A DNA stretch of 21,536 nucleotides from Planctomycetota bacterium. Its GTDB lineage: Bacteria > Planctomycetota > Brocadiia > Brocadiales > Brocadiaceae. Under the pieces are notes generated by a model that saw only the letters and a program-made list of their open reading frames with translations, had not been told where the DNA came from and did not search any database. How positions within the stretch are numbered: position 1 is the stretch's first letter; each line of letters starts with the position of its first letter. This document shows positions 14,263 to 21,357 of this stretch, piece by piece. The DNA lies in NCBI GenBank assembly GCA_023261465.1, contig JAHFOW010000028.1:1-21536 (forward strand). Reading direction: 5' to 3'. Both the position numbers and the translations under genes were made by a program.

Positions 14263-14664
14263 TTACAACACAACACAAAGTAACTCTCCGCCTACCTTTA
14301 ATCTTCTACAATCTTTATCACTAATTATCCCTTTTGAAGTAGAAAAAATTGCCGTACCTATTCCACCTGATACTTTACTTATGTCACTAGCCTTTTTATA
14401 AATTCTTCTACTCGATTTACTAACCTTCATAAGACGGCCTAATAGCCGCTGTTTTAGAGGCCCATATTTCAAGTAAATTCTTATTGTACACTGTACACAT
14501 TCCCCTTTTATTTCCTTGAAGTCTTTTATATACCCGTCTTCTTTAAGTATCTTTAAGATAGCCATCTTTATTTTAGAAGATGGAACGTCGACACTCTCAC
14601 GCATAATCACATTAGCATTCCTGATGCGCGTTAGCATATCTGAAATAGGATCTGTCATGCACAT
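14263..14664 (-). CDS. rpsH: 30S ribosomal protein S8
   Basis: A 133-residue S8, a primary binder of the 16S central domain; in E. coli it also represses the spc operon by binding its mRNA. Features: TDPISDMLTRIRNANVIMRESVDVPSSKIKMAILKILKEDGYI (4-46), and the C-terminal KVSGGIGTAIFSTSKGIISDKDCRRLKVGGELLC (97-130). Two ATGs are possible: 14664 (MCMTDP) and 14658 (MTDP). GAGGG lies nine bases before the first and fifteen before the second, so I keep the first. Confidence 0.96.
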   Translation of the reverse strand: MCMTDPISDMLTRIRNANVIMRESVDVPSSKIKMAILKILKEDGYIKDFKEIKGECVQCTIRIYLKYGPLKQRLLGRLMKVSKSSRRIYKKASDISKVSGGIGTAIFSTSKGIISDKDCRRLKVGGELLCVVL

Positions 14665-14709
14665 TTATAGTTTCCCTCATCCATAACATTATTCTAATTA
14701 ATTATTACC

Positions 14710-14895
14710 TTACCAGCTCGCTTTTTTTACCCCAGGAATCTCACCCCGCGAGGCAAGTTGCCTGAAGCACAATCTGCATATTTTAAATTTACGATAATAT
14801 GCTCTTCGCCTTCCGCAAAGCTGACATCTATTATATCTTCTTGTTTTGTACTTCGGCTCTTTTTTCGCCTTTTCTACTAAACATTTTCTTGCCAT
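14710..14895 (-). CDS. rpsN: 30S ribosomal protein S14, zinc-binding type
   Basis: A 61-residue short S14 (type Z) of the 30S head. Cys24, Cys27, Cys40 and Cys43 (RCQLCGR...ICRLCFR) form the zinc knuckle. The C-terminal signature LASRGEIPGVKKASW is typical; the longer zinc-free form (~100 residues) is not present here. The ATG directly follows the rplE stop with no base between, and the Shine-Dalgarno AAGGAG lies within the end of rplE, so translation is coupled. Confidence 0.97.
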   Translation of the reverse strand: MARKCLVEKAKKEPKYKTRRYNRCQLCGRRRAYYRKFKICRLCFRQLASRGEIPGVKKASW

Positions 14896-15447
14896 TTATA
14901 CTCCTTGTTCGGCTCTAAGAGGCATACCAATCAACTTTAATAATTCACGCGATTGCTCGTCAGAATTACCAGAAATCACAAACGTAACGTCCATACCCTG
15001 AACCGCTTCAACGGTATCAATATTTATTTCCGGAAATACCGCCTGCTCGGTAATTCCAAGCGTATAATTTCCCCTTCCATCGAAAGACTTGGGAGATAAC
15101 CCTCTGAAATCTCTAATTCTCGGCAGTACGATACTTATTAAACGATCCAAAAATTCATACATCCTTTTTCCCCGCAAAGTCACCTTGCAACCAATTGCCT
15201 GGCCCTGCCTGAGTTTGAAACCAGATATTGCCTTTTTTGCTTTCGTCACAAGCGGTTTTTGACATGTAATTGTTGAAAGATGCTTTACTGCATCATCAAT
15301 GAGTTTTTTATTCTCTACCGCCTTCCCAATGCCCATATTTACAACAATCTTTTGTATCTTAGGCACCGATAATTTATTCTTAAATCTGAACTTTTTTATA
15401 AGTTCCGGCACTACATCCTTTTGATATTTTTCTATCAATCTAACCAT
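14896..15447 (-). CDS. rplE: 50S ribosomal protein L5
   Basis: A 183-residue L5, which binds 5S rRNA and contacts the P-site tRNA and the 30S head. Pattern: NKLSVPKIQKIVVNMGIGKAVENKK (24-48), the basic segment QKPLVTKAKKAISGFKLRQGQAIGCKVTLRGKRMYEFLDRL (59-99), and the C-terminal FDGRGNYTLGITEQAVFPEI and GMDVTFVISG. Full length. AGGA lies 7 bases before the ATG. It abuts rpsN downstream. Confidence 0.97.
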   Translation of the reverse strand: MVRLIEKYQKDVVPELIKKFRFKNKLSVPKIQKIVVNMGIGKAVENKKLIDDAVKHLSTITCQKPLVTKAKKAISGFKLRQGQAIGCKVTLRGKRMYEFLDRLISIVLPRIRDFRGLSPKSFDGRGNYTLGITEQAVFPEINIDTVEAVQGMDVTFVISGNSDEQSRELLKLIGMPLRAEQGV

Positions 15448-15464
15448 ACTTTTATCCTAACATT

Positions 15465-15800
15465 CTAATCCGCAGATACTATCTCAGTTCCGCAGTGTAC
15501 ACACAATCTAAGTTTATTGCCATTCTCTAAAATTTTCTTTCTCGTTCTCACACCTTTGCCATTTTTTTTGCAATTCTTATTTTGGCAAATAAGTAATACA
15601 TTTGAGCATGAGACTGATGCTTCTTTCTGTATTCTTCCACCTTGTGGATTCTTCTGGCTCGGCTTTGTGTGCTTATAAATTAAATTTACACCTTTTATAA
15701 CAACCCTATTCTTTTCGGTAATCACCCTAATAATCTTGCCGGTCTTTCCCACATTATTGCCAGACATAACCGCTACCATATCATTTTTACATATGTGCAT
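15465..15800 (-). CDS. rplX: 50S ribosomal protein L24 with cysteine zinc-type tail
   Basis: A 111-residue L24, which nucleates 50S assembly and lies at the tunnel exit. The N-terminal KOW motif MVAVMSGNNVGKTGKIIRVI (8-27) and GVNLIYKHTKPSQKNPQGGRI (37-57) are typical. The C-terminus has Cys72, Cys77, Cys100 and Cys103, a probable zinc ribbon like that of thermophilic L24, with a CX4C first pair rather than the more common CX2C. A TTG at 15812 would add four residues, but the GGAG Shine-Dalgarno overlaps it; the ATG at 15800 is correctly spaced (6 bases) and gives MHICKNDMV. Confidence 0.96.
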   Translation of the reverse strand: MHICKNDMVAVMSGNNVGKTGKIIRVITEKNRVVIKGVNLIYKHTKPSQKNPQGGRIQKEASVSCSNVLLICQNKNCKKNGKGVRTRKKILENGNKLRLCVHCGTEIVSAD

Positions 15801-15840
15801 AATTGTCTCCAATCGTACCTATTTTAACACCTGTATCAGT

Positions 15841-16209
15841 CTACACAACTTCTGGAGCTAGAGAAATTATTTTCATGAAGTTTTTCTTTCTTAACTCCCT
15901 TGCAACTGCGCCAAATATACGCGTACCTTTCGGATTACCATCTTCATCAATAATAACTACCGCATTTTTGTCAAATTTTAAATACGATCCGTCATCCCTT
16001 CTAACATTTTTTTTAGTTCTTACCACTACAGCTCTTGCCACATCGCCCTTTTTTACAATTCCATCAGGTAATGCTTTTTTTACTGCTATCACTATAACGT
16101 CACCTAGTGTTGCATATATTCTTCTTGAACCACCGAGAACTTTTATGCACTTTGCCTTTTTAGCGCCACTATTATCCGCAACGTCTAAACTTGTTTGTTC
16201 AGTTATCAT
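15841..16209 (-). CDS. rplN: 50S ribosomal protein L14
   Basis: A 122-residue L14, forming intersubunit bridges with 16S rRNA and contacting L19. It is highly conserved: MITEQTSLDVADNSGAKKAKCIKVLGG (1-27), GDVIVIAVKKALPDG (36-50), KKGDVARAVVVRTKKNVRRDDGSYLKFDKNAVVIID (53-88), NPKGTRIFGAVARELR (92-107) and the C-terminal APEVV. GGAG lies nine bases upstream of the ATG. A 40-base gap separates it from rplX. Confidence 0.98.
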   Translation of the reverse strand: MITEQTSLDVADNSGAKKAKCIKVLGGSRRIYATLGDVIVIAVKKALPDGIVKKGDVARAVVVRTKKNVRRDDGSYLKFDKNAVVIIDEDGNPKGTRIFGAVARELRKKNFMKIISLAPEVV

Positions 16210-16229
16210 TTTTTAGAACTCCAATTACT

Positions 16230-16505
16230 TTATTGCTTAGCCTTTTCAATTATACGCAAAAGCCTAGTAGATTTCGTTTTGCTTATTGGCCTGGTTTCAA
16301 TAATCTCAACTTTGTCCCCAACTTTTGCTATGCCATTTTCATCGTGTGCCTTGTACATAGAAGACCTCTTTATATACTTGCCAAAAGTTGGATGCTTTAT
16401 GAGACGCATTACTTCAACAACAATTGTCTTTTGCATCTTAGTGCCAGTTACTATACCAACAATCTTCTTCCTTACTCTTCTATTCTTTAAAGTTTTTGTC
16501 ATCAT
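16230..16505 (-). CDS. rpsQ: 30S ribosomal protein S17
   Basis: A 91-residue S17, a primary OB-fold protein of the 30S body. Typical blocks: KKIVGIVTGTKMQKTIVVEVMRLIKHPTFGKYIKRSSMYKAHDENG (13-58) and KVGDKVEIIETRPISKTKSTRLLRIIEK (61-88). Two ATG codons lie in tandem (16505, 16502); the first directly follows the rpmC stop (TAA then ATG), and the AGGAG Shine-Dalgarno lies at the end of rpmC, so they are coupled. Confidence 0.97.
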   Translation of the reverse strand: MMTKTLKNRRVRKKIVGIVTGTKMQKTIVVEVMRLIKHPTFGKYIKRSSMYKAHDENGIAKVGDKVEIIETRPISKTKSTRLLRIIEKAKQ

Positions 16506-16724
16506 TTACTCCTGAGACCCGCTTACTCTATACAAGCCCAACTCTATCTCTCTCTGTACTGTTTTCATTCTGGCAACTTTTCTTCTGATTTTCCTTTTTT
16601 GTGTAGTATCTTTCGTTTCGCCCGCCTGCCACTGGAATTGCAAATTGAGCATTTCACGCTTACAGGCAATTATTTCATCCATAATTTCTTGATTCGATTT
16701 TATTCTTATTTCACTAGCCTTCAA
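16506..16724 (-). CDS. rpmC: 50S ribosomal protein L29
   Basis: A 72-residue L29 at the tunnel exit, part of the docking site for SRP and trigger factor. Pattern: KASEIRIKSNQEIMDEIIACKREMLNLQFQWQAG, then KRKIRRKVARMKTVQRE, two helices of a coiled hairpin. The start is TTG at 16724, overlapping the rplP stop as TTGA. AAGGAG is nine bases upstream, and the KASEIR segment after it is the usual L29 N-terminus, so the TTG is well supported. Confidence 0.96.
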   Translation of the reverse strand: MKASEIRIKSNQEIMDEIIACKREMLNLQFQWQAGETKDTTQKRKIRRKVARMKTVQREIELGLYRVSGSQE

Positions 16725-17140
16725 ACTGTCTTTCTCCTTCGTACAAACCTTACCGTAACCGGCATCTTATGCGCAATTCTATTAAACGTTTGTATGGCTA
16801 TTTCTTCGCTTACACCACTGACCTCGTAAAGCACCGTACCTGGTTTCACAACTGCCACCCAAAACTCTGGCTCACCTTTCCCTTTACCCATTCGTGTTTC
16901 TATAGGCTTAGAAGAAACAGATTTATGAGGAAAGACCCTTATGGTTAACTTACCTTCCTTCGGAAGATTGTGTGATGCGGCAACCCTACCAGCCTCAAGC
17001 TGTTGTGCTGTAATCCAGGCAGGTTCCAAAGATTGCAAACCAAATTCTCCAAATGCTACAGTATTACACCTTGTCGCATTACCCTTAATTTTACCTCTTT
17101 GCGACTTCCTGAACTTCACCCTCTTTGGCATTAGGCGCAT
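16721..17140 (-). CDS. rplP: 50S ribosomal protein L16
   Basis: A 139-residue L16, near the A-site and 5S rRNA, needed for peptidyl-transferase-centre assembly. Motifs: LMPKRVKFRKSQRGKIKG (3-20), LEPAWITAQQLEAGRVAASHNL (38-59) and VFPHKSVSSKPIETRMGKGKGEPEFWVAVVKPG (69-101), with Arg83 in the TRMG loop equivalent to the hydroxylated Arg of E. coli. The ATG at 17140 has AAGGAG seven bases upstream and lies inside the end of rpsC. The two genes overlap by 50 bp in different frames. Confidence 0.97.
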   Translation of the reverse strand: MRLMPKRVKFRKSQRGKIKGNATRCNTVAFGEFGLQSLEPAWITAQQLEAGRVAASHNLPKEGKLTIRVFPHKSVSSKPIETRMGKGKGEPEFWVAVVKPGTVLYEVSGVSEEIAIQTFNRIAHKMPVTVRFVRRRKTV

Positions 17141-17783
17141 GTTTCTTCTCCTTGTCTGTGCTTACTAATCCTTTATAAATCCATACCTTAACACCGATCA
17201 CTCCATAAGTAGTTTTAGCCTCAGCAAAACCATAATCCACATCCGCTCTCAAAGTATGCAGAGGTATACTGCCCGATGCCATTTTTTCAGTACGAGCAAT
17301 TTCAGCCCCACCCAATCGTCCGGCAACCTGCATTTTCACACCTTTAGCTCCAGCATCTATTGAAGCATCCATTGCTTTTTTCATAGCTCTTCTAAAAGCA
17401 ACTCTCTTCACCAACTGTTCAGCAATACTCTCAGCAACTAGCTGAGCATACAATTCTTGTTTTGTAATTTCTTTTATCTTTATTACAACTTCCCGCCCTA
17501 CTAACTTTTGCATTTCATCTTTCAGCTTATCGACCTCAGCACCTTTTCGACCGATTATCAAACCTGGCCTGGCTGTGTGAAGCGTTATCTTTGCATCATG
17601 CCGCGTTCTCTCTATTTCAATTGTGGATATCCCAGCGAATCCATAACTCTTTTTTATCATTTTTCGTATCTTCTGATCTTCGATTAACATACCACCAAAA
17701 GACTTTTTATCCGCATACCAAAGCGATCGCCAATTTTGTGTTATTCCTAGTCTTATACCAATTGGGCATACTTTATGACCCAT
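17091..17783 (-). CDS. rpsC: 30S ribosomal protein S3
   Basis: A 230-residue S3, at the mRNA entry channel, with a KH domain. Pattern: MGHKVCPIGIRLGITQNWRS (1-20), in which the usual His before Pro-Ile-Gly is Cys6, the KH GxxG loop in ARPGLIIGRKGAEVDKL (71-87), and the C-terminal core KGVKMQVAGRLGGAEIARTEKMASGSIPLHTLRADVDYGFAEAKTTYGVIGVKVWIYKG (148-206). A charged tail of ~23 residues runs into rplP by 50 bp. The Shine-Dalgarno AAGGAG lies five bases before the ATG. Confidence 0.97.
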   Translation of the reverse strand: MGHKVCPIGIRLGITQNWRSLWYADKKSFGGMLIEDQKIRKMIKKSYGFAGISTIEIERTRHDAKITLHTARPGLIIGRKGAEVDKLKDEMQKLVGREVVIKIKEITKQELYAQLVAESIAEQLVKRVAFRRAMKKAMDASIDAGAKGVKMQVAGRLGGAEIARTEKMASGSIPLHTLRADVDYGFAEAKTTYGVIGVKVWIYKGLVSTDKEKKHAPNAKEGEVQEVAKR

Positions 17784-17800
17784 TTCATCTCCTTACGTAT

Positions 17801-18142
17801 TTAACCTATAGCTTTTTCTGATAATACTACAGTTATATGACTTGTTCTTTTTAATATACGCGCCGACACACCTCTCGGCCTAGGACGTTGCCATTTTCTA
17901 GTCGGGCCCGCGTCAACCATGACCTGTGCAATAACCAACGAATCGACATCAACATCTAAATTTTCATTCGCCGAAGCCAATGCAGCCCTAATTACTTTAT
18001 CTACCATGTACGATGCTCTTTTTTGAGTTAATCTCAAAATCCGGAACGCATCATTTACAGATTTACCGCGAACAAGATCTACAACGTATCGCGCTTTTCT
18101 CGGTGAAATCCTTGCGTATTTATAAATGGATCTAAATTCCAT
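17801..18142 (-). CDS. rplV: 50S ribosomal protein L22
   Basis: A 113-residue L22, whose beta-hairpin lines the exit tunnel at its constriction. Typical: ARISPRKARYVVDLVRGKSVNDAFRILRLTQKRASYMVDKVIRAALASANEN (10-61), then VIAQVMVDAGPTRKWQRPRPRGVSARILKRTSHITVVLSE (69-108), including the hairpin loop. Full length. The Shine-Dalgarno AAAGGT lies upstream of ATG 18142, and 17 bases separate it from rpsC. Confidence 0.97.
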   Translation of the reverse strand: MEFRSIYKYARISPRKARYVVDLVRGKSVNDAFRILRLTQKRASYMVDKVIRAALASANENLDVDVDSLVIAQVMVDAGPTRKWQRPRPRGVSARILKRTSHITVVLSEKAIG

Positions 18143-18181
18143 AGATTACTACCTTTCGATGCTCGATTTTAAATTATCATA

Positions 18182-18466
18182 TTAACCATGCGGTGTCTCT
18201 TTTTTCTTCATGCCACCATGCGCTTTAAATGTCCTCGTTAAAGCGAACTCACCCAACTTATGCCCAACCATATCGTCGGTAACAAAAAGTTTATGAAATA
18301 TCTTTCCGTTATGAATCATAAATGTATGCGATACAAATTCTGGAGCAATCGTACAACTTCTAGACCAAGTCTTAATAGGCTCATTGCTTCCAATATCCTT
18401 CTGTTTCATTACTTTTTTCATTAATTTTTCGTCAACATACGGTCCTTTTTTTACTGAACGACTCAT
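18182..18466 (-). CDS. rpsS: 30S ribosomal protein S19
   Basis: A 94-residue S19 of the 30S head, forming a complex with S13 and contacting the large subunit. Highly conserved blocks: MSRSVKKGPYVDEKLMKKV (1-19), IKTWSRSCTIAPEFVSHTFMIHNGKIFHKLFVTDDMVGHKLGEFALTRTFKAHGG (31-85). Full length, with AGGAG five bases before the ATG. Confidence 0.98.
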   Translation of the reverse strand: MSRSVKKGPYVDEKLMKKVMKQKDIGSNEPIKTWSRSCTIAPEFVSHTFMIHNGKIFHKLFVTDDMVGHKLGEFALTRTFKAHGGMKKKETPHG

Positions 18467-18494
18467 AACATCTCCTGAATACTAGATTTTCAGT

Positions 18495-19340
18495 TTATAA
18501 ATTGCCCCTTGCGCCAATCCTTCTTCTGCGGATTATAAACTTGCCACTAATAGCCTTCTTTTTCCTTGTTTTTCCGCCTTTAGCCAATAATCCCGTGCGA
18601 GAACATGGATGCCGCCCGCCGCCACTTCTACCCTCACCGCCACCCAGAGGATGCGCGACAGGATTTTGCGCAACACCCCTGACGCGAGGCCTTATCCCCT
18701 TCCAACGATTCCTGCCTGCCTTGCCAATACGAATATTACTATGGTCGGTATTACCTAACTGCCCTATTGTCGCCCTACAACCATCAAATATTTTCCTGAC
18801 CTCGCCCGATGGAAGTATGACATGCGCATAACTCCCTTCCTTCGCAAGCAGCTTTGCGGCACTACCAGCAGAGCGAACTAAATGCCCGCCCTGTCCAGCA
18901 CGCAATTCCACATTATGTACATCCATCCCTAATGGAATATTTTTCAATGGCATACAATTACCAACTTCCGGTTCCACCTTGTCACCAGATACAACTGTTT
19001 GACCAACACGCAAATTATCTGGGGCAAGTATATACCTCTTCTCTCCGTCAGCATAATTCAACAGCGCTATCCTTGCGGATCTGTTTGGATCATACTCTAC
19101 GCTTGCCACCCTCGCTGGTATATTGTCTTTTCTTCTCTTAAAATCGATTATTCTGTAATGACGCCTACTTCCACCACCAATATGCTCTGCAGTAACTTTC
19201 CCCTCTGTATTCCTTCCGCCCGTTTTGCGCAAAGGTTCAATTAATGATTTTTCCGGTTTTGTTTTGGTTATTTCCGAGAAATCAGACACACTAGCAAATC
19301 TTCTTCCTGGAGTCACTGGTTTATAATATTTGATACCCAT
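18495..19340 (-). CDS. rplB: 50S ribosomal protein L2
   Basis: A 281-residue L2, required for subunit association and peptidyl transferase function. Core blocks: GGRNTEGKVTAEHIGGGSRRHYRIIDFKRRKDNIPARVASVEYDPNRSARIALLNYADGEKRYILAP (41-107), NIPLGMDVHNVELRAGQGGHLVRSAGS (134-160), and the C-terminal part with GVAQNPVAHPLGGGEGRSGGGRHP. The conserved loop reads Val-Ala-His230-Pro-Leu-Gly where E. coli has Val-Asp-His-Pro-His-Gly; the His known to be critical in E. coli (His229, mature numbering) is kept, but its neighbours Asp and the second His are changed. AGGA lies seven bases before ATG 19340. Confidence 0.98.
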   Translation of the reverse strand: MGIKYYKPVTPGRRFASVSDFSEITKTKPEKSLIEPLRKTGGRNTEGKVTAEHIGGGSRRHYRIIDFKRRKDNIPARVASVEYDPNRSARIALLNYADGEKRYILAPDNLRVGQTVVSGDKVEPEVGNCMPLKNIPLGMDVHNVELRAGQGGHLVRSAGSAAKLLAKEGSYAHVILPSGEVRKIFDGCRATIGQLGNTDHSNIRIGKAGRNRWKGIRPRVRGVAQNPVAHPLGGGEGRSGGGRHPCSRTGLLAKGGKTRKKKAISGKFIIRRRRIGARGNL

Positions 19341-19372
19341 TAATCTATCCTCTTCCCGCTATTCCTAAATAA

Positions 19373-19654
19373 TTAATAACCAAGATCTATAGTACTGCCC
19401 TCTTTTAATGTAACTATCGCCTTTTTCCAATCACCAGTCTTTCCGAGTTTGAATCTTACACGCTTAATCTTGCCCTTCTTTATCAATGTCCTGACATCTT
19501 TAACTTTCACGTTAAAACACTTTTCAACGGCTTCCTTAATCTGAATCTTATTCGCCTTAAAGTCTACTTCAAAATGAAAAGCATTTTTATTTTCACTGTC
19601 AGCAACACCTTTTTCTGTTCTTAAAGGTCTTTTTATTATTTGATATATGTCCAT
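19373..19654 (-). CDS. rplW: 50S ribosomal protein L23
   Basis: A 93-residue L23 at the tunnel exit, the main docking point for trigger factor and SRP. Pattern: MDIYQIIKRPLRTEKGVADSENKNAFHFEVDFKANKIQIKEAVEKCFNVKVKDVRTL (1-57), then GKIKRVRFKLGKTGDWKKAIVTLKEGSTIDLG. An upstream TTG at 19666 follows AGGAG with no spacer and cannot be used normally; the ATG at 19654 is 12 bases from AGGAG and gives the family-typical start. It follows rplD by 15 bases. Confidence 0.95.
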   Translation of the reverse strand: MDIYQIIKRPLRTEKGVADSENKNAFHFEVDFKANKIQIKEAVEKCFNVKVKDVRTLIKKGKIKRVRFKLGKTGDWKKAIVTLKEGSTIDLGY

Positions 19655-19669
19655 GGGGGTACGCAACTC

Positions 19670-20281
19670 CTATCGAATATTTTCCAGAGCATCCTTCATG
19701 ATTAAAATCTTTTTATATTTTAAAACTTCGTAGGCATTTAACTCACAACTTCTCATCACTTTAACATGCGGAATATTCCGAGCCGATTTCCATACTCCTT
19801 CATTCTCTCCATACACAACGATCAAGCAACTCTTATCATTCACCTGAAAAACTTTCAAAATTTCAATCATCTTTTTTGTTTTTGGATAATCAACTCCAAA
19901 GTCGTCAACCACAACCAAATCATTATCACGAATTTTTGAAATTAAAGCAGAAAACAATGCCTGCTTCCTAGCCTTTTTTGGAATTGAGTAAGAATAATCA
20001 CGCGGTTTTGGACCAAATGCAATGCCACCACCTCGCCAAAGAGGAGAACGTATACTCCCAGCCCTAGCCCTGCCAGTATGTTTTTGAACCCAAGGCTTCC
20101 TTCCGCCACCAGCTACCTCCCCCTTTGTTTTCGTACATGCATTTCCTTGTCTTTTGTTTGCCTCATACATCAATACCGCATCACGCAACAACACCTTACG
20201 AACAGGCCCACCAAAATTATTATCATCTAACTGCAAACTATTAATTTTTTCAGCTAAACTATTATGCACAGGTATTTCCAT
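19670..20281 (-). CDS. rplD: 50S ribosomal protein L4
   Basis: A 203-residue L4, whose extended loop reaches the exit tunnel and in E. coli represses the S10 operon. Diagnostic loop: VAGGGRKPWVQKHTGRARAGSIRSPLWRGGGIAFGPKPRDYSYSIPKKARKQAL (56-109). The globular part follows, with NDLVVVDDFGVDYPKTKKM and an ending typical of L4. Full length. The gene is four bases after the rplC stop. I saw no L4-binding leader structure upstream of rpsJ (leader of ~45 nt). Confidence 0.97.
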   Translation of the reverse strand: MEIPVHNSLAEKINSLQLDDNNFGGPVRKVLLRDAVLMYEANKRQGNACTKTKGEVAGGGRKPWVQKHTGRARAGSIRSPLWRGGGIAFGPKPRDYSYSIPKKARKQALFSALISKIRDNDLVVVDDFGVDYPKTKKMIEILKVFQVNDKSCLIVVYGENEGVWKSARNIPHVKVMRSCELNAYEVLKYKKILIMKDALENIR

Positions 20282-20285
20282 ACTC

Positions 20286-20921
20286 TTACTTACCTATTCC
20301 CTTACGTTTATTCAGAACAAGGTAGCTCCCCCTAAAACCAGGGACAGCTCCCCTGAGAAACAAAAGATTTCTTTCCTTATCAATTTTAACAACATCAATA
20401 TTTTTAATGGTAACGCGCTCGTTACCCAAACGACCAGACATCTTTTTTCCCTTAAATACACGGCCTGGATCAGTATTTGAGCTAATAGAGCCACCCCGCC
20501 TATGTCTCGTAGAACCGTGTGTATTCAAACCACCTTTAAAATTCCATCTCTTCATCACGCCAGCATATCCCTTACCCTTAGTCATGCCTATTACATCAAG
20601 AACTTTAATGTTATCAAAAATATCCACCGAAATAGTTTGACCTAACTTCACATCTGCACCAGGATCAGGAGTCATCTCTTTCACAAATCTCTTCGGACAC
20701 ACAGAAGCTTTTTCAGCAAGACCAAGTTCTGGTTTTATAGCCCTCTTCTTTTTCTTATCATCAAAGCCCAACTGGATTGCTGAATAACCATCGACTTCCA
20801 CGGTCTTTACCTGCATTACACTACAAGGACCAGCCTGAATTACCGTCACAGGAACGAGTCTACCATCTTCAGAATAAATCTGAGTCATACCAATTTTTTT
20901 ACCAAGAAGGCCATTCAACAT
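20286..20921 (-). CDS. rplC: 50S ribosomal protein L3
   Basis: A 211-residue L3, an early assembly protein with a tip near the peptidyl transferase centre. Pattern: MLNGLLGKKIGMTQIYSEDGRLVPVTVIQAGPC (1-33), IGMTKGKGYAGVMKRWNFKGGLNTHGSTRHRRGGSISSNTDPGRVFKGKKMSGRLGNERVTI (110-171), and ending with LFLRGAVPGFRGSYLVL. Full length. A GAGG Shine-Dalgarno lies about nine bases before ATG 20921; 35 bases separate it from rpsJ. Confidence 0.97.
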   Translation of the reverse strand: MLNGLLGKKIGMTQIYSEDGRLVPVTVIQAGPCSVMQVKTVEVDGYSAIQLGFDDKKKKRAIKPELGLAEKASVCPKRFVKEMTPDPGADVKLGQTISVDIFDNIKVLDVIGMTKGKGYAGVMKRWNFKGGLNTHGSTRHRRGGSISSNTDPGRVFKGKKMSGRLGNERVTIKNIDVVKIDKERNLLFLRGAVPGFRGSYLVLNKRKGIGK

Positions 20922-20956
20922 TCTTATTTACCTCATCGCTATATTTATCACAGAAA

Positions 20957-21265
20957 CTATGCCTTTATTTTAATTTCTATACCGGCAGGCATATTTATTT
21001 TATTTAATGCATCCATCGTTTTCGATGTGGGCTCCACAATATCAATCAGACGTTTATGAGTTCTAATCTCGAACTGCTCTCGCGACTTTTTGTCAACATG
21101 AGGAGATCTTAGCACAGTGTATCTTTCAATACGCGTTGGCAAAGGAACAGGCCCATATACCTTTGCACCAGTACGCTTTGCAGTTTCCACTACTTCCAAG
21201 GCTGACTGGTCAAGTATTCTGTGATCGTAAGCCTCCATTCTTATTCTAATTTTCTGATCCGACAC
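20957..21265 (-). CDS. rpsJ: 30S ribosomal protein S10
   Basis: A 102-residue S10 of the 30S head, which also joins transcription antitermination complexes with NusB and couples RNA polymerase to the ribosome via NusG. Typical blocks: KIRIRMEAYDHRILDQSALEVVETAKRTGAKVYGPVPLPTRIERYTVLRSPHVDKKSREQFEIRTHKRLIDI (5-76) and the end INMPAGIEIKIKA. The start is GTG at 21265 with GGAG seven bases upstream. It opens the S10 operon, with a candidate promoter between it and tuf. Confidence 0.97.
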   Translation of the reverse strand: MSDQKIRIRMEAYDHRILDQSALEVVETAKRTGAKVYGPVPLPTRIERYTVLRSPHVDKKSREQFEIRTHKRLIDIVEPTSKTMDALNKINMPAGIEIKIKA

Positions 21266-21315
21266 CTTTAAACTCCATAGAGAAGCTGTTAAATATTAAA
21301 TTGCCAAAAACGGAT

Positions 21316-21343
21316 ATGTTACCAAAGATTTAAGTAAAGTCAA
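21316..21343 (-). promoter_or_regulatory. Candidate promoter of the S10 operon
   Basis: On the minus strand TTGACT (21343-21338) is followed after 16 bases by TAACAT (21321-21316). The -35 is close to consensus, the -10 only partly so (AACATA at 17 bases is an alternative). It lies in the 92-base tuf-rpsJ gap. It would give the S10 operon an independent start with a ~45-nt leader. Confidence 0.5.
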
Positions 21344-21357
21344 CAAAAAAATATTAT

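Noticed and set aside
16191..16515. Two overlapping plus-strand frames with hydrophobic translations opposite rplN/rpsQ
   Set aside because: They lie antisense to rpsQ; the hydrophobic character comes from reading the complement of Lys/Arg-rich codons.
18502..19244. Plus-strand frames opposite rplB
   Set aside because: Antisense shadows of a highly conserved gene, with no supporting ribosome-binding sites.
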